From Multifurca ochricompacta (lineage: Eukaryota > Basidiomycota > Agaricomycetes > Russulales > Russulaceae), in the NCBI GenBank assembly GCA_022496185.1, contig WTXG01000013.1, positions 124,001 through 188,000 of the forward strand: DNA of 64,000 nt, in the 5' to 3' direction. Position numbers and translations under genes: made by a program. Below the pieces are notes generated by a model. The model was not told the origin of the DNA and made no database searches. It saw nothing but the letters and a program-made list of their open reading frames with translations. Positions within the stretch are counted from its first letter, which is position 1. Each line of letters begins with the position of its first letter. Shown one piece after another: positions 55,803-64,000 of this stretch.

Positions 55803-56815
55803 TTATGATGGTGTAGGTCAAGCTGAAGTCCCCCCAAATGTGTCGAGAATTGTAAAATTATAGTCGCGCGTCGCTATGCAAATCCCAATCAGTGCGTTGT
55901 AACATGGGTGTTCCAAACCCAAGGGACGAGAGACTTGCGTAATGCGTTGAAAGAATCCAATTATGACAGTGACCGACAAACTACTGCCTATCGCACCTTT
56001 CTAATTCGATCGATTGCTACACTTGTCTCGCTAACGATTATGCCACTTTTCAACTGGGCTGTGTTTATGGTTTTATTGTTCTGTTGAGAATGGGCACATA
56101 AGTGCTAACTGCTGCCACTACCACTGCCAGCATGGGCTTGAATCCTTCCCTTAAAAAGATATAAAGAATTTACCCCTAGATAGCTTAGCATGAAATGAGA
56201 ATTGTTGAAAAAGCTGAAATAGAAGCCACAGTCATACATCTGATAACGCACACTGACACTGCTCAGGCTCTGACTGGTGGGCCCTGGACTAGCCATGTCA
56301 GTGTTACCACAACTAGTGCACTTAAGTACTAGATATTCCATTGTTTAATTTCCCTCTTGATGGTCCTTAGACATATTCAGTTACCTCAGTCTTTCTACCC
56401 ACGCCTAACAGGTCGTATCATTGCCAGCCAGCATCCAAGTCGCCTCGCTCTCGTCAAGAGGTGAAAACGCACGCACTGCCCCTCTTCCTCCTTTCCCCTA
56501 CCTCCACCGATGCCCAAATCGACGAGCTACTCAAATCCCTGTGTGCCAATCCGTGTCGATGTTGAACGGATCAAGGTAGGCCGGACCGGATCAGAGGTGA
56601 CCGGTGTTGCCGGTGCGAGGCAGACTGACATACTTACTTACCAACTTACCAACATTCCACTTCATAACATCCTTCTTTGTCTTGAACCACCACCATCAAG
56701 CTTGAGCCTTGCTCGCTTTGGGGTGTTTTAGTCTAGCTTAGAAGTTGTAGAATCCAAGTTTTTGCCGTTCCTCTCACTGCACACTGCTTCAGTGCATCAC
56801 TCCTCACCTTCCTCC
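55803..56815. other. Intergenic
   Basis: About 1 kb without a supported gene. It contains the 3' side of the hydrolase gene and a CT-rich leader (56740-56815) before the ORF1-like frame. Short frames on both strands look random. Confidence 0.4.
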
Positions 56816-59800
56816 ATGTCCGGGGGTTCACAAAACCCCATCCTGGTGTTGTCGGCCTTGTCCAGTGCATCGATAGAACTGATTAACCCTGCAGTCCTCA
56901 AACTGTCCCCACCCCCTGCCTACAAACCTCCTCCCCGCCAAGGTGGTTCCCACCTTATCCAGGGCGTCCTGAACCCTCTGGACCTCCCCCCCCACCTTGT
57001 CTCCTCCAACATTGCCAACACTTATGCTTGCCCGATGTTATATGATCCTATGGACACCCCTGCTCCTGAGCAGGGCTCGGTTGACGACGACGCTTGCCAA
57101 GTTGCTCGCCACACTCTCTGTGCCACTTGCCATTGGGATGTCGCACAATTTTCTGAATCCCACATGGGCTACAGCCTTTATTACTACGTGGCTGACTTCT
57201 GTATGGACATCGATGCCACCTTCCAATTCCCTGAGCAGATGGCTGGTCATGCTGCCATGGTCTCTGCTGCGCTCCTTGATGCAGGTATCCACTGCCAAGG
57301 AGAACATGAAGTCTATGCCATTGGACTTGAGACCCCCTTATGGGGTTGTCTTGTTCGTGGCCTACTTGCTGCAATGATCTGGGGTGCTCTGCGCTCCCCA
57401 AATTTACATTCTTTTCTTGATTATTTGTAGTGATTGGCAGGGGTAACCCTGGGGTATCCTTGTTGGTACCCGTACCCGTACCCGTACCCGTGGGTTACCC
57501 GTGGGTCACCTGTGAAAACGCGTGCAAGTTCTTTACTTGCATCGCGCATTTCGGATACCTGGCCCGGGCCTTCCCGGACCAAGAAGATACACAACGCGTT
57601 CATTTGTGGCTGCTTAAGATCCCTCAATGACTCTTATTTTATGTTCAGAAGATTAAGATAATTCATTATTCCATTTTTATTTTATTATTCTGCTTTCAAT
57701 TTTATACAAGCACAACTAAAATACAGTATACAGAGATGATTAGATAGGATGTTATAGAACATTGGTGAAAAGCCTGTCAGATAACCACACAGAATGCAAA
57801 ATAATTTGATGAACACATAGCAATTTGCAGGGGTAACCCCTGGATAATTGTTTTGATACCTGGGTTACCCATAAAATGAAACGTGTGCAAGTTCTTTACT
57901 TGCATCGCGCATTTCGGACATCCAGCCCGGGACATCCCAGTCAAAGAGATACGCACTTGGACACAACGTGTTCATTTATGGCTACTCAAGATCCCTCAAA
58001 AATTCCTGTTTTATGTTCATAAGATTAAGATAATTTATTATTCCATTTTTATTTTATTATTCTGGTTTCAATTTTATATGAGCGTGACTGTTCTTTGCAT
58101 TTCTGCACATTTCGGATAAATGGCCTGGGCCATCCCGGTCGAGGAGATAAGCACTTGGACACAATGCGTTCATTTATGGCTACTCAAGATCCCTCAAATA
58201 TTGTTGGTTTATGTTCAGAAGATTGAGATGATCCTTTATTTACATTATTATTTTATTATTCTGGTTTCATTTCATACAAGTGCGACTGTCCTGGTGCATT
58301 TAAGTCAACCTTCCTTAATAGGAAGGAGGTCAGACCACCATGCAATGCAATGTAGTCGCTGCCCCATGCAGCTTGTAGATACATGCGGGCCTTGTTTCAG
58401 TAAACTAATTTGATAATTAGATTATATTATAGTCTAAAGTAGTCTAGAGAGTATTTTAGATAGTGCCAGACTGGCAGAATTGGTCGTGCGTTGATAAAAC
58501 AGGTGCATCATGATTTTCAAGAAGTGGATCACTGATAACACTTTTATTTTACATCGCACTGTTGATCTGCTTTGATATTTCATATGATAATACTAGAACA
58601 TATTTAAAGATACCCTATAGCATACATCAGACGAGATCTTTTATTTTTGTGGCTGCAGATGTGTTTTATCTTAGAATTTCTACTGATCTTGTCAATGCAT
58701 GATTGGCGCTTAAACCCGCCAAACCCGCTGCACGGGTACGGGTTTCCACGGGTTGGGAGCCGTATACCCGTACCCGTACCTGGCAAAACCCATGGCGCTT
58801 ACCCGCGTGGGTATGAAAACCCTTGACAATCACTAATTATTTGGAAGGGGACTTTACTGATTCAATCTCTCTGGCCTCTGGGATCCCTGTCCCAGAGACA
58901 CCTCTTAGTCATATCCAGGTGATTATTTCCCAGCTCTCGGGAATCTTCCATGCTGATCAGGAGAACCCCACTCTCTATGCCAAGGCAATCGAACTTGAGG
59001 CCCGCCAGCATGCCCTGGACACCATGCATCAGGAAATCCAGGCTTGGCTCCAAGAGGAGGGTGCACCTGCACACATCCATGAGGAGTGCCTCACAATCAT
59101 CCACCAGAACACGTTGGCTGAACTCGAAACCAATCGCATTTGAATTTACAATGGCGCTCGCACAGAGCTGATGACACAGGCACATGCTGAGGTCTCACAG
59201 GAGGTGGCTGCCTTCTGTGTGCAATATGCCCAGGAATGTCATGTGTGTACTGTGGCCGAACTTGATGCTATGAACATCACACTGCCCCTCCCAATGGGAG
59301 ATACCGATTGCATGCCCCACTGCCGTAAGAAAGCAGGCACTGCCCATCGACCCTCCTCCCCAACCACACCCATGAGGTCTTGCACACCCAGCAGGGCTGT
59401 GCCCTACCCATCTCGCACCCTGTTGCATTCCGATCCTGCCCGCAGATGCTGCTCCACATCGGTGGTCTCCACATCACAGTCGCAATTGGAAGAGCCCATG
59501 GACCTCTATGCTGAGGCCTTGTCGACTCCACCAATCGACTCTCAACCCCTTCCCCCCTTTGATAGTGCCATCCATGGCCTAGGGGCTTCTGACTATGCCG
59601 ATGAGTCAATGGGAGACCATGATGCATCACCTCTTCCTTCCCTCCCTGTTGCTGCTGACCCAACCCCGGCCCATCCTGTGGCCCAGCCTGCCCCCTTGGC
59701 CCCTCCCCCTGCTCCTACTGACCCCCTCGGCCACATTGAGTCTGTGCTTGCACGGATTGTCGACTGTCTGGATTGGCTCAAGCAGGGCAGGGCCCCACCA

Positions 59801-60803
59801 CCTCCCCTGCATGCACAGGCACCAGCACGCTGCCCTGCGGCACCTGCCGGTGGCCCTGTAGCTGCCACCCACCCTCCCCCACCAGTGCAAGCTGGCCGAC
59901 CAGGCCCAGTGTTGGGCTCCACACCCACCAATGCCTTCCATGTGGTCACTCTGGCCACCATGGCACAGCAGCTGAAGGCCCTGACCTTTGCCCAAGTGGC
60001 CACCTGTGCCCAAGGTTGTACGATCGTGGGCCAACTGAACCCTCATGCATGTGGCCCAGCCATGACTGCCACCACCCAAGCCCCGCCTGTGGCCCACATG
60101 ACGGACATGACGGTCCTGCTCCCCCCTCTCCCTACTGGGACAAAGGATTGGGGCATGGCACCTGTCCTGGAACTTGTGTTGACTGCTCACCATGCTCTCC
60201 AATGCATCAACATGTCCACCCCCCACCTTTTGGGGGGCTGATGGTCAGTGGGACTTGGCAACAGCCAAGGAAATTTCATTTTCTCGTTTGCTGGCGATCT
60301 CTCTTTTCAGTTGCTGCTTTTCTATGAACCTGCTCTCACCAAGCAATTCCCTGGTGGCACCCTCATTCCCACCTGTGGCTGGAACTGGTTCCAGTTGTGC
60401 GACATTTACATTTCGTCCGGGGATGGTGTTGTCTTCTCCAACAACATCCTTTGGAGCAAACTCCGCTGCAATGGCCCATTCACCCGTGCTCTTTTCCCTT
60501 CTCCTCCCCATTGGCAGGTTGACCCATCCCACACTCAGACCCTGTGCTTGACAGTATCCTTCGCCACGCATGGCCTCTCAGAGGCCAATGTCGCCCAACT
60601 CCTGCACACGCCCATTTACATGTTTGGCCGTGCTGTCAAACTCATCTCCTGCAGGGATTCCCCAGCTCTCGTTCAGTGTGGTTGCTGCCACCTGCTTGGT
60701 CATCATACCGGCCAGTGCAACCACGCCACAAACAAACCGATTTGTTGCCAGCCCGTCTTGAAGCTGAAGTGCTACAAGTGTGGGGGCCCTCACACTTTCG
60801 CCA
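56816..60803 (+). pseudogene. Retroelement ORF1/gag-like protein with zinc knuckle (interrupted)
   Basis: One reading frame continues from ATG 56816 (MSGGSQNPILVL) through the hAT-N1 insertion (the 1408-bp element plus 8-bp duplication keep the frame) to 60803, where a copia LTR cuts it. Only two in-frame stops remain, TGA at 59141-59143 and 60239-60241, both compatible with CGA to TGA. The N-terminal 200 residues have a Cys/His region (HTLCATCHWDVAQF). The middle is Pro/Ala-rich (59350-60050). The end has CGCCHLLGHHTGQC, a CX2CX4HX4C knuckle, then CYKCGGPHTF. The layout resembles LINE ORF1 or gag of fungal retroelements; the family is not certain. Over 850 residues with few breaks suggests recent loss. 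Confidence 0.72.
57428..58835 (+). mobile_element. hAT-N1 copy C
   Basis: A 1408-bp element, TAGTGATTGGCAGGGG...CTTGACAATCACTA, has a perfect 8-bp target duplication ATTATTTG (57420-57427 and 58836-58843). This defines the family as hAT-type. It contains CCCGTACCCG subterminal repeats, two GCAAGTTCTTTACTTGC hairpins and no transposase. Confidence 0.95.
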
Positions 60804-61306
60804 TGTCAAACAGGCATGAGGCGCAGCATACTGACTGTAGGGAGTTAGCAGTTAAGGCTAGAAACAAGTTATACTTCAGAGGTGAAGAAAACTCTGTATT
60901 ACTATACTACACACCTAGAAACAAGTTATCTACAAGAGATGGTTAGTCAAAGGTAAAGTAGTAAGTAGAGAGACTGGGACTTACACTTCAGAGGTGAAGA
61001 AAACTCTGAAGTGTAGAGGACGAAACAGACACCCTTATATACCCCAAGGGATAGTCTGTGCACACTGGGAATAAGTCCACAGGTGCTGGACAAAGTCCAA
61101 ACAATAAACATGAGGGAGAAAGGCCATTGGCCATTACAGAAATCACATGTTACATGGTGCATCAGTCAGCTACTGCGGAATGTGAGAAGAAAAGTAATAA
61201 TGATAATGTAAAAAGTCCGAAACTCCGGTATCTAATCTAATCTACAAAGTAGCTAATCTAATCACCTGATGCCTGAAGCATCACCAAACATCTTCTGTGT
61301 TCAACA
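60804..61306 (-). repeat. 3' LTR of the copia element
   Basis: A 503-bp TGTCAAACA...TGTTCAACA unit. Its reverse complement matches the ends and GATGCTTCAGGCATC block of the solo LTR at 3308-3815. A minus-strand TATATAAGG box lies near 61034-61043. The adjacent purine-rich CATGGAGGGA (minus strand, 61307-61316) is the likely polypurine tract. Confidence 0.9.
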
Positions 61307-64000
61307 TCCCTCCATGCTGAAGGCATCTGGTCATAGATGGGAAATGAATTGGATGAGCACACTGCCATCACAATTGAATGAGCATATCACCAGCCAGAGA
61401 TCCAACTTCTCTAACTCTCAAGTGCGGGAAGTACATGGTGTTCAGAGGCATATTGCGGTGATTCGCTTATGCAAACTGAAACCATACACACCTCTTGCAT
61501 CACTCTCGAAGTTGAGAACTTTGCTCATGGTGGGAAAGTGGAAATGGTATTCAAAGTCTCCAAATTCCAGCTCTTCTCATTTCAGCATAAGTCCAAGTCC
61601 ATTGACCATGGTTTCAAACGATGCCCTTGGTAGAGACTTAGTGAAGCCATCTGCCAGCATCTCACCTGTGGGGGTATGCACTAATTCAATTATGTGTGAT
61701 TCAATATACCCCCTTATGGCATGGTACTTGATAGGTATATGCTTTGACCACCTTCCTGTGACAGGGTTTAATGCCAAATCTACAGCACCCTTATTGTCAC
61801 AATGGAGTAGTATAGGGGAGGATACCTCATACCCTAATTCCTCCATAAAAGTCCTATACCACACTGCCTGATTTGCAGCCTCGGAGAGGCTCATATACTT
61901 GGCTTCAGTGGTGGACTGTGCTACTGTTTTCTGCTTTCTGGAACACCAGGATATGGCTCCATTAGCCAAGAAGAACACGTAGCCCGAGGTAGAGTGGCAG
62001 TCCTCTTGATCTCCCCATGAGGAATCTGCATAGCCATGAAGGCCACTCTCCCCATTCCCTCCAGAATAGCATAACTTGCAGTCTTTTGTACTATTAAGAT
62101 ATTTTAAGACATATTTTGCAAGTCACATATGATCTTGAGAGGGGTTGGAAGCATATTGGCTAAGGCGTGCCACAGCAAAACTGATATCGGGTCTGCTTCC
62201 AATCTGCACCCATAGCAGAGACCCCATCAACTGTTGGTACTTCTTTACTTCAGAAGTAGATGCCTGGCCATCAAACTTGACCAGATGTACATCAGCGCCA
62301 GAGGGTAGAGGAGTATATACTTAGTGATTGTCAAGGGTTTTCATACCCGCGCGGGTAAGCGCCACGGGTTTTGCCGGGTACGGGTACGGGTATACGGCTC
62401 CCAACCCGTGGAAACCCGTACCCGCGCGGCGGGTTTGGCGGGTATAGGCGCCAATCATGCATTGACAAGATCAGTAGAAATTCTAAGATAAAACACATCT
62501 GCAGCCACAAAACTAAAAGATCTCGTCTGATGTATGCTATAGGGTATCTTTAAATATGTTCTAGTATTATCATATGAAATATCAAAGCAGATAAATGGTG
62601 CGATGTAAAATAAAAGTGTTATCAGTGATCCACTTCTTGAAAATCATGATGCACCTGTTTTATCAACGCACGACCAATTCTGCCGGTCTGGCACTATCTA
62701 AAATACTCTCTAGACTACTTTAGACTATAATATAATCTAATTATCAAATTAGTTTACTGAAACAAGGCCCGCGTGTATCTACAAGCTGCATGGGGCAGCG
62801 ACTACATTGCATCGCATGGTGGTCTGACCTCCTTCCTATTAAGGAAGGTTGACTTAAACACACCAGGACAGTTGCGCTTGTATGAAATGAAACCAGAATA
62901 ATAAAATAATAATGTAAATAAAGGATCATTTCAATCTTCTGAACATAAACCAACAATATTTGAGGGATCTTGAGTAGCCATAAATGAACGCGTTGTGTCC
63001 AAGTGCTTATCTCCTCGACCGGGATGGCCCGGGCCATTTATCCGAAATGCGCAGAAATGCAAAGAACAGTCACGCTCGTATAAAATTGAAACCAGAACAA
63101 TAAAATAAAAATGGAATAATAAATTATCTTAATCTTATGAACATAAAACAGGAATTTTTGAGGGATCTTGAGTAGCCATAAATGAACGTGTTGTGTCCAA
63201 GTGCGTATCTCCTTGACCGGGATGTCCCGGGCCGGATGTCCGAAATGCGCGATGCAAGTAAAGAACTTGCACGCATTTCATTTTATGGGTAACCCAGGTA
63301 TCAAAACAATTATCCAGGGGTTACCCCTGCAAATTGCTATGTGTTCATCAAATTATTTTGCATTCTGTGTGGTTATCTGACAGGCTTTTCACCAATGTTC
63401 TATAACATCCTATCTAATCATCTCTGTATACTGTATTTTAGTTGTGCTTGTATAAAATTGAAAGCAGAATAATAAAATAAAAATGGAATAATGAATTATC
63501 TTAATCTTCTGAACATAAAATAAGAGTCATTGAGGGATCTTAAGCAGCCACAAATGAACGCGTTGTGTATCTTCTTGGTCCGGGAAGGCCCGGGCCGGGT
63601 ATCTGAAATGTGTGATGCAAGTAAAGAACTTGCACGCGTTTTCATGGGTGACCCGCGGGTAACCCGCGGGTTACCCGTACCCGTAGTGACGGGTACGGGT
63701 ACGGGTACAGGTACCAATGAGGATACCCCAGGGTTACCCCTGCCAATCACTATATATACTCGGTTGGAATCCCTCATCCCAAACTTCTCAATGATAGATA
63801 AAACATAGGCTGCTTGGTCAATCTCCAGTGTCTTATTAGGACGATCTCTGGTGATGTTAACTCCAAGATAGGACTGGATTTCTCCCAAGTCAGTCATCTC
63901 ATATCAATTAGATAGAGCTGACTTCAGCCACATTATCTTATCACTTGAAGATCCAAGTATAGTAATGTCATCTACGTATAGAATGACATAAAGTGAATCA
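61307..64000 (-). pseudogene. Ty1/copia pol: RT and RNase H (interrupted)
   Basis: Minus-strand frames give RT with the catalytic YVDD (VILYVDDITILG near 63950-63990) and EIQSYLGVNITRD near 63850-63890. The sequence is then interrupted by hAT-N1. After it come the copia connection (YQQLMGSLLWVQIGSRPDI near 62180-62240) and RNase H (WCSRKQKTVAQSTTEAKYMS near 61890-61950, HCDNKGAVDLA, HIPIKYHAIRGYIE), ending at 61577. A TGA near 62127 replaces an Arg codon. Motif order and YVDD distinguish copia from gypsy. The protein would copy element RNA; this copy is disrupted. Confidence 0.92.
62322..63752 (-). mobile_element. hAT-N1 copy D
   Basis: A 1431-bp element in reverse orientation, TAGTGATTGTCAAGGG...CCTGCCAATCACTA, has a perfect 8-bp duplication TATATACT (62314-62321 and 63753-63760) inside copia pol. 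It is very similar to copies B and C; subterminal CGGGTACGGGTACGGG repeats lie at both ends. Confidence 0.95.

Larger units (their letters stand above)
60804..64000 (-). mobile_element. Ty1/copia element (3' part; continues past the window)
   Basis: A minus-strand copia element begins at 60804 with its 3' LTR (60804-61306) inside the ORF1-like frame. Pol runs leftward from beyond 64000. A hAT-N1 copy (62322-63752) is nested in it. The left flank ends TTCGCCA; the right end lies outside the window, so the target duplication cannot be tested. Confidence 0.9.

Noticed and set aside
59593..60226. Long minus-strand frames of 136 and 199 codons
   Set aside because: They are antisense shadows of the proline/alanine-rich part of the ORF1-like frame; composition explains their openness.

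Overview
This window looks like repeat-rich, heterochromatin-like DNA from a basidiomycete fungus, most likely an Agaricomycete. The evidence is intron-dense genes with 48-60 nt GT-AG introns, two STAND/NLR receptors of mushroom-type architecture (one with a Goodbye-like N terminus), and dense Ty3/gypsy chromoviruses, Ty1/copia, hAT and Tc1/mariner DNA. No taxon search was possible, so the lineage is an inference.

Region 1 (1-32126) is a stack of nested retrotransposons. Copies of one Ty3/gypsy chromovirus family (here Gyp-B, about 580-bp LTRs) lie in both orientations: element 1 (+, 1-6212, degraded), element 2 (-, 6213-16634, both LTRs), element 4 (-, 16635-18940, 3' fragment) and element 5 (-, 19109-30448, both LTRs and a perfect 5-bp target duplication). 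Gyp-B reads LTR, gag, protease-RT-RNase H-integrase-chromodomain, an extra third ORF, LTR. The extra ORF encodes a coiled coil and tandem zinc knuckles. Into these copies have inserted: three solo LTRs of a second family (LTR-A, 1.3 kb), one solo copia LTR, two further solo LTR-like units (LTR-C, LTR-D), a palindromic Tc1-like element, and a pair of inverted 1569-bp hAT-type elements (hAT-N2). The hAT-N2 copies bound a piece of integrase that has been flipped in place. Exact target-site duplications (5 bp for LTRs, TA for Tc1, 8 bp for hAT) give the insertion order.

Region 2 (32127-56815) holds the host-type genes: an apparently intact seven-exon NB-ARC/TPR NLR (-, 33118-36391); a non-haem Fe(II)/2-oxoglutarate oxygenase (-, 37973-39752) divergent from a major-facilitator transporter relic (+, 40361-43038); an acidic low-complexity hypothetical gene (43452-45153); a Goodbye-NACHT-ankyrin NLR (46080-52562) broken by a 3.1-kb terminal-inverted-repeat element that itself contains hAT-N1 copies; and an apparently intact metallo-beta-lactamase-fold hydrolase (54542-55802).

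Region 3 (56816-64000) is a retroelement ORF1/gag-like frame split by a hAT-N1 copy. A Ty1/copia element then cuts it off at 60804; the copia pol is itself split by another hAT-N1 copy and runs off the window.

Across the retroelements nearly all premature stops are TGA codons explicable as CGA to TGA, and LTR or hAT pairs differ mainly at CpG sites. This points to cytosine methylation and deamination as the silencing and decay process. The most unusual items are the hAT-bounded inversion with exchanged target duplications, the conserved zinc-knuckle third ORF of Gyp-B, its self-priming signature, and the perfectly palindromic Tc1 element.
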